This document shows positions 30,676-40,144 of a DNA stretch of 64,000 nt, piece by piece. How positions within the stretch are numbered: the first letter of the stretch is position 1; the number at the start of each line of letters is the position of its first letter. The translations under genes were made by a program, and so were the position numbers. The stretch is from Caulobacter henricii (lineage in GTDB: Bacteria; Pseudomonadota; Alphaproteobacteria; Caulobacterales; Caulobacteraceae), in assembly GCF_001414055.1 (NCBI RefSeq), contig NZ_CP013002.1, forward strand, positions 3,348,001 through 3,412,000. Reading direction: 5' to 3'. The notes beneath the pieces were generated by a model. That model saw nothing but the letters and a program-made list of their open reading frames with translations. It did not search any database and was not told the DNA's origin.

Positions 30676-32110
30676 ACTGTTCCCGATACTTCTGGACGAT
30701 GCGCAGGGCGATGATGTTGAGGCCCAGGGTGACGACGAACAGGGTCAGGCCCAGGCCGAAGGCCGAAAGGGTCTTGGGGCTGTCGAACTCCTGGTCGCCG
30801 GTCAGCAGGGTCACGATCTGCACGGTGACGGTGGTGACGGTGTCGAGCGGGTTGGCGGTGAGCTTGGCCTGCAGGCCGGCCGCCATGGTCACGATCATGG
30901 TCTCGCCGACGGCGCGGGACACGGCCAGCAGCATGGCGGCCATGATGCCCGGCAGGGCGGCGGGCAGGACCACCTTCTTGACCGTCTCGGACTTGGTCGC
31001 ACCCATGGCATAGCTGCCGTCGCGCAGGGCCTGGGGCACGGCATTGATGATGTCGTCCGACAGGGACGAGACGAAGGGGATCAGCATGATGCCCATGACC
31101 ACACCGGCCACCAGGGCCATCTGGTTCTGGACTTCCATCAGGTACTGGCCGGTTCCGTCCAGCGGACCGCCGATCAGCATGGCCCCGAGGGCATTGAAGC
31201 CGGCCCGGAACAGCGGCCCCACGGTCAGGGCGGCGAAGAAGCCGTAGACCACGGTCGGCACGCCGGCCAGGACTTCAAGCAGCGGCTTGATCGTCGAGCG
31301 CACGGGGCGGCTGGCATATTCCGACAGATAGATGGCCGAGTAGAGACCGACCGGAGCCGCCACGGCCATGGAGATCATCATGATCAGGAAGGTGCCGGCG
31401 AACAGCGGCACGGCCCCGAAAGCGCCTTCAGCGGCCACCTGGTCGGCGCGCATGGCGATCTGCGGGCTCCATTCGGTGCCGAACAGGAAGGCCATGGGCG
31501 AGACGCTCTGGAAGAAGCGCCAGCTTTCCCAGATCAGGGACAGGACAATGCCGAGAGTCGTCAGGACGGCGGCGATCGAACAGGCCATCAACAGACCGCC
31601 GACCCAGCCCTCGACCCGGTTACGGGCCCGGAAGTCGGCCGAAAGACGCGGGAAGGCCAGAAGGAAGCCGGCCAGGGCGAGCACGCCGGCCAGGCCCAGA
31701 ACGCTGTACTGGATCAGGGCGTCGATGCGGCGGGCCTCGGCCACCTTGACGTCGAGCGCGGCTTTCAGCTCGCCCTCATAGGTGATTTCGCTGGGCGCAA
31801 TGCCCTGGGCAATGGCCTGGGCGTCACTGAAGAAGACGTTCTGGCGGTCGATATCCAGGGCCTGGACGACCGCCGGGCGCTGCGCCTCCAGCATGGCGTC
31901 CTCGACGCGGTCGCCGAAGCTCACACCCAGCAGCAGCAGCAGGGCTGCCGGCACGCCGGCCCACAGGGCGGCATAGGCCCCGTAATAGCCCGGGAGCGAA
32001 TGAAGGACGCGCTTGGCGCCACCGGACGCCTTCACGGCCCGGCGTTGACCGAGCACGTAGGCGGCGCCGGAGAACAGCGCCAGAAACAGGAGCGAGAGCC
32101 AGGTCAGCAT
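30668..32110 (-). CDS. pstC: Phosphate ABC transporter permease PstC (long form)
   Basis: 480 residues, again longer than E. coli PstC, with an N-terminal membrane segment and an extra extracytoplasmic region around residues 60-120 before the permease core. EAA-type motif ALRDGSYAMGATKSETVKKVVLPAALPG near residue 370. First gene of the leftward pst-pho operon; the Pho box lies about 107 bases upstream of its ATG. Confidence 0.95.
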   Translation of the reverse strand: MLTWLSLLFLALFSGAAYVLGQRRAVKASGGAKRVLHSLPGYYGAYAALWAGVPAALLLLLGVSFGDRVEDAMLEAQRPAVVQALDIDRQNVFFSDAQAIAQGIAPSEITYEGELKAALDVKVAEARRIDALIQYSVLGLAGVLALAGFLLAFPRLSADFRARNRVEGWVGGLLMACSIAAVLTTLGIVLSLIWESWRFFQSVSPMAFLFGTEWSPQIAMRADQVAAEGAFGAVPLFAGTFLIMMISMAVAAPVGLYSAIYLSEYASRPVRSTIKPLLEVLAGVPTVVYGFFAALTVGPLFRAGFNALGAMLIGGPLDGTGQYLMEVQNQMALVAGVVMGIMLIPFVSSLSDDIINAVPQALRDGSYAMGATKSETVKKVVLPAALPGIMAAMLLAVSRAVGETMIVTMAAGLQAKLTANPLDTVTTVTVQIVTLLTGDQEFDSPKTLSAFGLGLTLFVVTLGLNIIALRIVQKYREQYD

Positions 32111-32216
32111 GCGTGCGGCGGGGTCTTGCGCGAAGGGTTGCGATGACGTCGCCCAACGCGTCGTCCCGCCCGGTGGGAGCTATGCCCGCCAGGCGCTGTG
32201 CTTATGCGACGGTTAG

Positions 32217-32234
32217 ATGACAGTTTGACGACAA
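32217..32234 (-). promoter_or_regulatory. Pho box upstream of pstC
   Basis: On the plus strand ATGACAG-TTTG-ACGACAA, which on the minus strand is a TTGTCGT/CTGTCAT pair, i.e. two 7-base half sites in direct repeat with 4-base spacing, as in the PhoB consensus. One half is perfect, the other matches five of seven. Orientation and distance suit pstC; the box is 155 bases from the divergent receptor gene. Confidence 0.7.
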
Positions 32235-32388
32235 CGCCCGGGCTTCGGGCACCTGATTGTCATGGCACGGCTGAAATAGTTCGCCGTTGTCTTGAAATCG
32301 CAACGCAACGAAGCCACGCCATGTCCGTTCCGCCGCAGGCCCCGACCTGCCGCCGCAAGCCTGCCCCGGGACCGACTGGAGACCTGAC

Positions 32389-34935
32389 TTGACCCTGCCC
32401 GCGACGACCCCGACCGATGACACAGCGGCACGCCGCCTGCGGCACGCCCTGATGCTGGGGACCTGTCTGGCCCTGCTGGCCGCGCCGGCGCTCGCCCAGA
32501 GCAGGGCCGCCGTCGAGGACGACAGCTATGAGGTCGACGCCCTGACGGTCACGGCCTCGCGCCAGCAGCCCGGCGCGGTGATCGGCGACATCCCGCCAGA
32601 ACTGCAGCTGTCGCCGCGCGACATCCGCGCCTATGGCGTCTCCACCGTGTCCGAGCTGATCGCGGCCCTGGAGCCCCAGACCTCTTCGGCGCGCGGCGGC
32701 GATGCCGGCGGGCGGCCGGTGATCCTGGTCAATGGCGGCCGCATCTCCAGCTTCGCCGAGGTGCGCGACATTCCTTCGGAGGCCATCGCCCGGGTCGACA
32801 TCCTGCCCGAGGAGGTCGCGCTGAAATATGGCTATCGCGCCGACCAGAAGGTCATCAACCTGGTACTGCGCCGCCGCTTCCAGGCCCGGACCGTCGAGGC
32901 CGGGGCCCGGCTGCCGACCCAGACCGGCGGCGGTGACCGGGTCGAGCTGCGCCTCAACCAGTTCAGCATCCAGCGCGACAACCGCTTCCTGATCGATGCC
33001 CGGGTCACCGACCAGAACGCACTTTATGAAAGCGAACGTCCCATCGCCCAGCCGCGTTCGGACGCCGCGTTCCGAAGCCTGATCCCCGACCAGGCCAGCT
33101 GGGCCCTGAACGCCGTGCTGTCGCGACCGGTCCGCGACGGGGTGTCGGGCACGCTCAATGCCAGTATCGAGGGCAGTGACAGCACCAGTTGGCTGGGTCG
33201 CAACCTTCTGACCTCCGGCCCACTCCGCCGGCAGTCGGAAACCCAGACCGGACATCTGGGCGGCGGGCTGATCGGGGCGATCGCCGGCTGGCGCTGGAGC
33301 GTGACCGGCAATGCCGAGCGGGCCAAGAGTGACAGCAGCACCGAGCGGCTGATCGCCGGCCTTGCCTATCGCGATCAGTCCAATTCGATCTCGACCACGG
33401 CCGACCTGAAGGCCGACTTCAGCGGCACCCTGCTGCGGCTTCCGGCCGGTGCGGTGACCTCGACGGTCAGCGGCGAAATCGAGACCGTGCATCTGGAAAG
33501 CGACTCCCTGCGGGCCGGGGTGGCGCGGTCGGGGGACCTGTCGCGTGATACCGGCAGCGCCAAGGTCAATCTCGACCTGCCCCTGACCAGCGTCCGCAAT
33601 GATGTGCTGGCGGGTCTGGGCAATCTGTCGCTGAACCTCAACCTTGCGGCCGACCGCCTATCGGACTTCGGCACCCTGACCACCGTCGGCTACGGGGCCA
33701 ACTGGTCGCCCGTCGAAGCGTTTCGCGTGATCGCTTCGGTGACCCGTGACCAGGGCGCGCCCAGCCTCGGCCAGATCGGCGATCCCGAGCAGTTGACCCC
33801 AGGCGTGCAGGTCTATGATTTCCGGCGGGGCGAGAGCGCCGTGATCTCACGGCTCAGCGGTGGCAACCGGACCCTGCGCGAGGAAGAAGGCCGGGTCATC
33901 AAGCTGGGCCTGAGCCTCAAGCCGTTCAGCAAGACCAACCTGACCCTGACGACCGAATATACCAATACCCGGACCGATGACCTGATCGCCGGCTTCCCGA
34001 CCGGCACCAGCCAGATCGAGGCGGCCTTTCCGGAACGCTTCGTGCGCGACGCGGCGGGTCGGCTGCTGCAGATCGATGCCCGGCCGATCAATTTCGACCG
34101 CCGCCAGACCACCGAACTGCGGACCGGCTTCACCTTCCGCAAGGCCTTCGGACCCCAGCCGCAGCCGGGGCAGTTCCGGCAAGGCCAGGGCCAAGGTCAG
34201 GGACAGGGACAGCCCTCAAGCCAGGGCGGCGCGGCCACCCCGCGGCTAGGGGGCCAGGGGGCTCCAGCCGGCATGGGCGCGGAACAGGCGCTGCGCCTGG
34301 CCGGGCAGGACGGGGCTCCGTCCCAGGGATCGGCGACCGAGGCGCGCCGCGAAAGCGCGGATCGCAGCTTCGGCAATCCCGGCGGCGGACCCGGCGGGCC
34401 GGGTGGCGGCTTTGGGGGCGGTCGCGGCTTTGGCGGCGGCGGACCTCCGGGGGCCGGGACCTTCCAGATCGGCCTCTATCACACCGTCAAGTTCACCGAT
34501 GAGATCGTCATCCGGCGTGGTCTGGCCCGGCTCGACCTGCTGGACGGGGCGGCCCTGGGGTCCAGTGGCGGCACGGCGAAGAACCAGCTCGACCTGCAGG
34601 CCAATCTGTCGCGCAGCGGGCTCGGCGCCAACCTCAATGCCCGCTGGCAGGAAGGGACGGTCGTTCGCGGCTCCGGCGCGCTCGGCTCCCAGGACCTGTC
34701 CTTCTCCGGCCTGACCACCGTGAATCTGCGCCTGTTCGCCGACCTGGGCGCGCAGCCGGCCCTGCGTGGCAAACCGTTCTTCCGGGGCGCGCGGATCAGC
34801 GGCGGCGTCGACAACCTGTTCGATGCCCGCCAGAAGGTCCGCGCCCCGGACGGGACGACGCCGATCACCTATCAGGAAGACTATCTGGATCCGCGTGGAC
34901 GGGTGATCCGCGTGTCGATGCGCAAGCTGTTCTGA
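32389..34935 (+). CDS. TonB-dependent outer-membrane receptor with Gly/Gln-rich insertion
   Basis: 848 residues. Signal peptide RRLRHALMLGTCLALLAAPALAQ needs the TTG start at 32389 (GGAGA seven bases upstream); the first in-frame ATG would remove its charged end. The plug domain follows (EVDALTVTASRQ; YGVSTVSELIAALEPQ; RIDILPEEVALKYGYR-like), then a barrel ending in aromatic Phe (VSMRKLF). Residues about 593-694 are a low-complexity insert of GQGQ, GGGPGG and GGGRGFGGG, probably an extracellular loop. The gene lies divergent from pstC and convergent with phoR, suggesting a role in phosphate or phosphorylated-compound uptake, but the substrate is not readable. Confidence 0.88.
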   Translation: MTLPATTPTDDTAARRLRHALMLGTCLALLAAPALAQSRAAVEDDSYEVDALTVTASRQQPGAVIGDIPPELQLSPRDIRAYGVSTVSELIAALEPQTSSARGGDAGGRPVILVNGGRISSFAEVRDIPSEAIARVDILPEEVALKYGYRADQKVINLVLRRRFQARTVEAGARLPTQTGGGDRVELRLNQFSIQRDNRFLIDARVTDQNALYESERPIAQPRSDAAFRSLIPDQASWALNAVLSRPVRDGVSGTLNASIEGSDSTSWLGRNLLTSGPLRRQSETQTGHLGGGLIGAIAGWRWSVTGNAERAKSDSSTERLIAGLAYRDQSNSISTTADLKADFSGTLLRLPAGAVTSTVSGEIETVHLESDSLRAGVARSGDLSRDTGSAKVNLDLPLTSVRNDVLAGLGNLSLNLNLAADRLSDFGTLTTVGYGANWSPVEAFRVIASVTRDQGAPSLGQIGDPEQLTPGVQVYDFRRGESAVISRLSGGNRTLREEEGRVIKLGLSLKPFSKTNLTLTTEYTNTRTDDLIAGFPTGTSQIEAAFPERFVRDAAGRLLQIDARPINFDRRQTTELRTGFTFRKAFGPQPQPGQFRQGQGQGQGQGQPSSQGGAATPRLGGQGAPAGMGAEQALRLAGQDGAPSQGSATEARRESADRSFGNPGGGPGGPGGGFGGGRGFGGGGPPGAGTFQIGLYHTVKFTDEIVIRRGLARLDLLDGAALGSSGGTAKNQLDLQANLSRSGLGANLNARWQEGTVVRGSGALGSQDLSFSGLTTVNLRLFADLGAQPALRGKPFFRGARISGGVDNLFDARQKVRAPDGTTPITYQEDYLDPRGRVIRVSMRKLF

Positions 34936-34975
34936 TCCCGGTGCCCGCCTCCCGGTCAAATCCGGGAAGCGGGTG

Positions 34976-36409
34976 TCAGGCCTCGGCCTCGGCCTCGGCG
35001 ACCGCCGCCTCGGCACTGGGCCCCGGCCCGGCAAGGGCTCCGGACTTGGACATCGGGATATAGAAGGCGAAGGTCGCCCCCTCGCCCTGAACGCTTTCGA
35101 CCGTCAGGCCGCCCCGGTGGCGGTTCATGATGTGCTTGACGATCGCCAAACCCAGGCCGGTGCCGGAGCGATCGCCGCTCTTCTGGCCCTCGACCCGGTA
35201 GAAGCGTTCGGTCAGACGCGGCAGGTGCTCGCGAGCCAAGCCCGGCCCGCGATCGGTGACCCGCAGGGCCGCATAGCGCTCGCCGGCGGCATGATCAGGC
35301 GTCAGCAGGGACATGCGCGCCGCCGCCGGGTCTCGGGGCGAGGCCGCAGCGTCCGCCGACAGGCCGGGAAAGATCTCGACCCGAACGACCCCGCCGCGGG
35401 GGGTATATTTGATGGCGTTGTCGATCAGGTTCTGGATCACCTGGATGATCTGGTCGCGATCGCCCTCGACCACGGCCGCACCGCGCGGCGGCAGAACCGG
35501 ATCGAAGGCGACCGCCTTCTCCTTGGCCTGGGGAGCGAGGGCGTCGATGACGTCGATCGCGGCCATGGCCAGGTCGACCCGACCCAGCGGCGCGATGTGC
35601 TCGTTGAGCTCGATCCGCGACAGGCTCATCAGGTCATCGATCAGCCGCGACATCCGCTCGGCCTGGGCCAGCATGATGCCCAGGAACTTGTCGCGGGCCC
35701 CGGGATCGTCCTTGGCGTGGCCGCGCAGGGTCTCGATGAAGCCCGACAGTGAGGCCAGGGGCGTCCGCAGTTCATGGCTGGCATTGGCCAGGAAGTCCGC
35801 GCGGGTTCGCTCGCTGCGCCGGGCATCGGTTTCGTCGCGCAGCACCAGCATGGCCAGGCGCGACACCTGGGACGTGTCGCTGAGAGGCCGGGCATAGGCG
35901 ATCCAGGACCGCCCCTGGGTCCCGCCGGTCTCATATTCCACCGCCCGCTCGATGCCGCCGAACAGGGCCTCGTCCACGGCTTCGAGTACCTGGGGATTGC
36001 GCATGGCGGTCACCAGCAGGGTGCCTTCGCGTTGAATCCGGAAGAGCTCGCGGGCCGCCGCATTGGCGAAGACGAACCGGCGCCCGGTCAGGTCGTCAGC
36101 CTCTTCGGCGGCAATGACCATCAACGGATCGGGGAGGTGCTCCAGAATGACGCCGTAGGGCGGTCCACTGCGGTCGGGGGCCGGAGCCAGGGTCGGGGCC
36201 GGGCGAAGCCGGGCCTGGGCAGCCTTGTAGCGGGTGTTCAGATAGAGCCCGCCGGCCGCCGCGGCCAGGGCGGCCACGAGCGCTGGCCCGACCTGGGCGG
36301 CACCGGTCGCCGCCAGGGTCAGGATCGCCGCCGGACCGACGGTCAGCGGCAGGGCGGCACCGCCAAGCAGCCGCGTGAGGATGGGATCGGAGTGGTTCTC
36401 CGGCGGCAT
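34976..36409 (-). CDS. phoR: Phosphate regulon sensor histidine kinase PhoR
   Basis: 477 residues. One or two N-terminal membrane segments (LLGGAALPLTVGPAAILTL; ALVAALAAAAGGLYL), a PAS domain (about 80-190), then the HisKA box FLANASHELRTPLASLSGF with His near residue 212, and an ATPase domain with NLIDNAIKYTPRGG, DRGPGLAREH and GTGLGLAIVKHIMNRH. ATG at 36409 (MPPENHSD) is chosen over a longer form. No periplasmic sensor domain, as is usual for PhoR, which senses Pst/PhoU state. Phosphorylates PhoB. Separated from pstC by the receptor gene. Confidence 0.9.
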   Translation of the reverse strand: MPPENHSDPILTRLLGGAALPLTVGPAAILTLAATGAAQVGPALVAALAAAAGGLYLNTRYKAAQARLRPAPTLAPAPDRSGPPYGVILEHLPDPLMVIAAEEADDLTGRRFVFANAAARELFRIQREGTLLVTAMRNPQVLEAVDEALFGGIERAVEYETGGTQGRSWIAYARPLSDTSQVSRLAMLVLRDETDARRSERTRADFLANASHELRTPLASLSGFIETLRGHAKDDPGARDKFLGIMLAQAERMSRLIDDLMSLSRIELNEHIAPLGRVDLAMAAIDVIDALAPQAKEKAVAFDPVLPPRGAAVVEGDRDQIIQVIQNLIDNAIKYTPRGGVVRVEIFPGLSADAAASPRDPAAARMSLLTPDHAAGERYAALRVTDRGPGLAREHLPRLTERFYRVEGQKSGDRSGTGLGLAIVKHIMNRHRGGLTVESVQGEGATFAFYIPMSKSGALAGPGPSAEAAVAEAEAEA

Positions 36410-36588
36410 GGACAGGCGCCTCGTTTTTCGCCGTGGAGGGGATTCGACGAAGCAGATATGGCGCCCCGCCAAGCCATGCGATAGACGGTTGGCCGCTCTA
36501 ATGCGTGACAATGGCGTTGCTCACCGCAATTTCGCCGCAACGTGACGCAAGTTAGGGTCTGGGTTCTTATCCGAGGTGGTTGTTCGTA

Positions 36589-39500
36589 ATGCAGCGCAAG
36601 GTCCTGGTCGCGACAGTCGCAGCCGCTCCTCTCCTGGCTTTGGCGTTTGGCGCTTACGCTGAAACCTCGGTCACCACGGCCCGTACGACGCCGATCGCGA
36701 CGTCGACCGCCAATAATGGCGCAGCCGACGACGTGAAGGTCACCGCCGACGGGTCGATCAAGCCGACCACCGCCGGTGCGCTGATCTCCCTCGACAGCAA
36801 CCACAAGGTCACCAGCCTGGGGACCCTGGCCACGGTCGGGGTCAATGATTCGACCGGCATCCTGGTGCTGGGCGGCAGGACCGGATCGGTGAGCAACGGC
36901 GCGGCGATCACCCTCAACGAAGACTACACGCCGACCGACACCGATTCCGACGGCGATACCGACGGGGCCTTCGCCACCGGCTCCAACCGCTTCGGCATCC
37001 GCCTGACCGGCGCCGGGGCCTTTACCGGCAACATCGTCAATGAGACCGCCGGGGCCATCACGATCGAGGGCAACAACTCGGCCGGCGTCTCGCTCGAAAG
37101 CGCCCTGATCGGCAATTTCACCAATAATGGCACGGTGACCCTGCTCGGCGACAACAGCGCCGGCATCAAGATCGCGGCTCCTGTGACCGGCAAGGTGACC
37201 GTCAATGGCGGCGTCTCGGTCATCGGCAAGAACACGGTCGGCGTCGCCGTCGACGGCGATGTCAGCGGCGCCTTCGTCGTCCAGGGCGGCGTCACGGCGA
37301 CCGGATACCGCTTCACCACCCGTCCATCCCTGGCCGCCGATCGCGCCAAGCTGGACGCCGACGACGTGCTGCAGGGCGGCTCGGCCCTGCGCGTCACGGC
37401 CAATGTGGCCGGCGGCCTCCTGCTCGACATTCCGCCGAAAGACACCGACCCCAACAAGACCGACGACGACGGTGACGGTGTGGTCGACACCAGCGAAGGC
37501 TCCGCCGCGCTGACCGCCTTCGGCGCGGCCCCGGCCCTGCTGATCGGCTCCGACACCCGCACCGTGACGCTCGGCGCAGTCGGAACGGGTGACAATGCCT
37601 ATGGCCTCGTCGCACGCGGCGCGATCAGCACCAGCGGCGTCTTTGACGGCATCTCGGCCACGGCGATCCAGGTCGGCGGCAATGCCGGCCAGGCCACGAC
37701 CCTGGCGGGCGGCGTCAAGCTGTCCTCTACCGTCGCCGCCAGCGCCTATGAGGCCAATGCCACCGGTCTGCTGTTCAAGTCGGGAGCCCGCGCGCCGACC
37801 CTGTGGAACCAGGGCTCGATGTCGGTGTTCACCGTCTCGGAAGGCGTCTTTGACGCCCGCGCCGTGGCTATCGACGCCGGTGCCGCCGTGACCACCTTCC
37901 GCAATGACGGCGCGATCACCGCGACGGTCGGCGGCGAAAAGGGCAGCGCCTACGGCGTCATCGACTATTCGGGCCTGCTGACCAGTATCCAGAACAACGG
38001 CAAGATCTCGACCTCGGTGGTCGCCACTGATGACGCTGCTGATACCGATGACTCCGACCTTCTGCCGGGCAACGAGGTCGTCACCGGCAAGGCCGTGGCC
38101 ATCGATGTCAGCCGCAACACCACCGGCGTCACCCTGATCCAGGCCGGCCTGAGCGATGGTGACGACCTCTCAGACGGTGTTGCCGACCCCGATGCGGACG
38201 GCGACGGCGTCGACGATGCCGACGAGCCGGCCATCCTGGGCGCGGTCCGGTTCGGCTCGGGCGCGGACACCTTCCGGGTGCTGAACGGCTCGGTGATCGG
38301 CGACATCGCCTTCGGCGCAGGTGCCGACACCTTCGTGATCGACAATAACTCGCTGGTCCTGGGGGCCCTGACCGACAGCGACGGCCTGCTGTCGATCACG
38401 GTCGGCAAGGGCAGCCTCGGCATTTCGAACGCCGCCACCATCAATGCCACCAGCCTGACGGTCAGCTCGACCAGCAAGATCCTGTTCACCGCCGATCCGA
38501 CGGCCGGGACCAATACCCGTCTGCAGGTATCCGGCGCGGCGACCATCGCCAGCGGCGCCGAGCTCGGCATCCGTCTGACCGGCCTGGTCAAGCAGCCGAC
38601 CTCCTATACGGTGATCTCGGCCGGCAGCCTGACGGTCGGCTCGATCGGCCAGGCCCTGCTGGCCGATTCGCCCTATCTCTACGTCGCCTCCAGCCGCTCC
38701 GACGCCAAGAACGTCTATATCGACGTGCGCCGCCGCTCGGCCGCCGAGATCGGCATGACCCGCTCACAGGCCGGGGCCTATGACGCGGTATTCAGCGCCC
38801 TGGGCAGCAGCTCCGAACTCTCGACCGTCTTCCTCGCCCAGAATGGCAAGGACGGGTTCCTGGGCGTCTATGACCAGATGCTGCCCGACCAGGGCGAAGG
38901 CCTGTTCGCCTCGCTGCAGTCGGCCAACCAGATGATCTCGGCCGCCACGGCCGTCCGTCCCGATCCGGGCGAGCGCTATGGCCCCGACAGCCTTTGGATC
39001 CAGGAGATCAACTCGCTGGTCCGTCGCGATGCCAGCGACACGCCGGGCTCGGACAACCAGGCCTTCGGCTTCGTCGCCGGCTATGAGGCCATGGGCGACG
39101 CGGGCGGTGCCCTGGGCCTGACCCTGGCCTATGTGAACGTCGAGGAACACGACATCGCCGCCAAGATCGGCGAGCAGACCACGGCCTCCTTCGTGCAGGG
39201 CGGGGCCTATTGGCGTCGTTCGGTCGGCGGCTGGCGTCTGAATGCCGGCGGCGGCGGCGGCTTTGGCTGGTTCACCGGCGATCGGCGCTTCATCGCCCCC
39301 GACGCCAATGCCGACGGTACGGCCGACCTCCTCCTGGCCAATACGGCGGACTGGACGGGCGCCACGCTCAATGCCTTCGCCGGCGGGGCCTATGAACACA
39401 AGATCGGCCGCTATTTCGTCCGGCCCGAGGGCCGCGTGGACTATGTCTGGCTGCGTGAAGGCGAGCGCAAGGAAACCGGCGGTGGCTCGGGCTTTGACCT

Positions 39501-39831
39501 GACCGTCGAGGAGCGCACCTCCAGCAACCTGTCCGGCGAGTTCGGCATCGCCTTCGGTGCCGACTTCGGCCAGGACGTCTGGTGGCGGCCTGAAGTGCGG
39601 GTCGGCTATCGTCAGACCCTGGCCGGCGAAACGGGCGACACGGTGGCCCGCTTCAAGAACGGCAACCCCTTCACCCTGGCAGCCCTCGACGACAAGCAGG
39701 GGGCCCTGACGCTCGGCTTCGCGCTGAAGGCCGGCACGCCGATGTCCTACCTCGCCCTTGAGGGCGGGGCCGAAGCGACCAAGAAGCAGAAGCGCTACAA
39801 TCTGCGCCTGTCCGGACGGGCGATGTTCTAA
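36589..39831 (+). CDS. Large autotransporter (type Va secretion) with Ca-binding-like repeats
   Basis: 1080 residues. Signal peptide RKVLVATVAAAPLLALAFGAYA, a passenger of beta-helix type rich in Gly, Asn, Ala and Thr, and a C-terminal autotransporter barrel (from about residue 800, GYEAMGDAGGALGLTLAYVN) ending in aromatic Phe (SGRAMF). Three Asp-rich stretches, DTDSDGDTDG (~116), DDDGDGVVD (~291) and DADGDGVDDADEP (~534), look like thrombospondin type 3/calcium-binding loops. The ATG at 36589 follows GAGGTGG. No catalytic motif seen in the passenger. Divergent from phoR; a strong terminator follows. Confidence 0.87.
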   Translation: MQRKVLVATVAAAPLLALAFGAYAETSVTTARTTPIATSTANNGAADDVKVTADGSIKPTTAGALISLDSNHKVTSLGTLATVGVNDSTGILVLGGRTGSVSNGAAITLNEDYTPTDTDSDGDTDGAFATGSNRFGIRLTGAGAFTGNIVNETAGAITIEGNNSAGVSLESALIGNFTNNGTVTLLGDNSAGIKIAAPVTGKVTVNGGVSVIGKNTVGVAVDGDVSGAFVVQGGVTATGYRFTTRPSLAADRAKLDADDVLQGGSALRVTANVAGGLLLDIPPKDTDPNKTDDDGDGVVDTSEGSAALTAFGAAPALLIGSDTRTVTLGAVGTGDNAYGLVARGAISTSGVFDGISATAIQVGGNAGQATTLAGGVKLSSTVAASAYEANATGLLFKSGARAPTLWNQGSMSVFTVSEGVFDARAVAIDAGAAVTTFRNDGAITATVGGEKGSAYGVIDYSGLLTSIQNNGKISTSVVATDDAADTDDSDLLPGNEVVTGKAVAIDVSRNTTGVTLIQAGLSDGDDLSDGVADPDADGDGVDDADEPAILGAVRFGSGADTFRVLNGSVIGDIAFGAGADTFVIDNNSLVLGALTDSDGLLSITVGKGSLGISNAATINATSLTVSSTSKILFTADPTAGTNTRLQVSGAATIASGAELGIRLTGLVKQPTSYTVISAGSLTVGSIGQALLADSPYLYVASSRSDAKNVYIDVRRRSAAEIGMTRSQAGAYDAVFSALGSSSELSTVFLAQNGKDGFLGVYDQMLPDQGEGLFASLQSANQMISAATAVRPDPGERYGPDSLWIQEINSLVRRDASDTPGSDNQAFGFVAGYEAMGDAGGALGLTLAYVNVEEHDIAAKIGEQTTASFVQGGAYWRRSVGGWRLNAGGGGGFGWFTGDRRFIAPDANADGTADLLLANTADWTGATLNAFAGGAYEHKIGRYFVRPEGRVDYVWLREGERKETGGGSGFDLTVEERTSSNLSGEFGIAFGADFGQDVWWRPEVRVGYRQTLAGETGDTVARFKNGNPFTLAALDDKQGALTLGFALKAGTPMSYLALEGGAEATKKQKRYNLRLSGRAMF

Positions 39832-40144
39832 CCGCCAGCCCGGCCTCTGGCCGGGGCGCTCGATCTGCAAATCCAGACCTCCCGTCACGGATGCCGTGGC
39901 GGGAGGTCTTGTGTTTTGGGGCCTGAACAATCCGCACCGTGACGAATTGTCTCGGTACGGATAATGAGCCGTTAACCCTCTACCTCTCTGTGTTGGCTGA
40001 AGTTTCCTGGCCCAGGCCGGGACGCTGAATCGCGCCTTCAGATTTTCTCATGGCCGGTTCGTCTAATCTCTATTCACGAGCTAGGAATAATACCGTTTCC
40101 TAAGCCAAGCAGGACGGACCGCCGAGGCGGCCCGATAGGGGAAT
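39832..40144. other. Intergenic region between autotransporter and porin
   Basis: 313 bases. It holds the autotransporter terminator (39875-39918) and then about 225 AT-richer bases that must contain the porin promoter. No Pho box like that at 32217 is visible. The porin start has GGGGAA just upstream. Confidence 0.6.
39875..39918 (+). terminator. Rho-independent terminator of the autotransporter gene
   Basis: AGACCTCCCG-TCACGG and CCGTGG-CGGGAGGTCT form a long stem with a 3-base loop, followed by TGTGTTTT. Confidence 0.8.
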
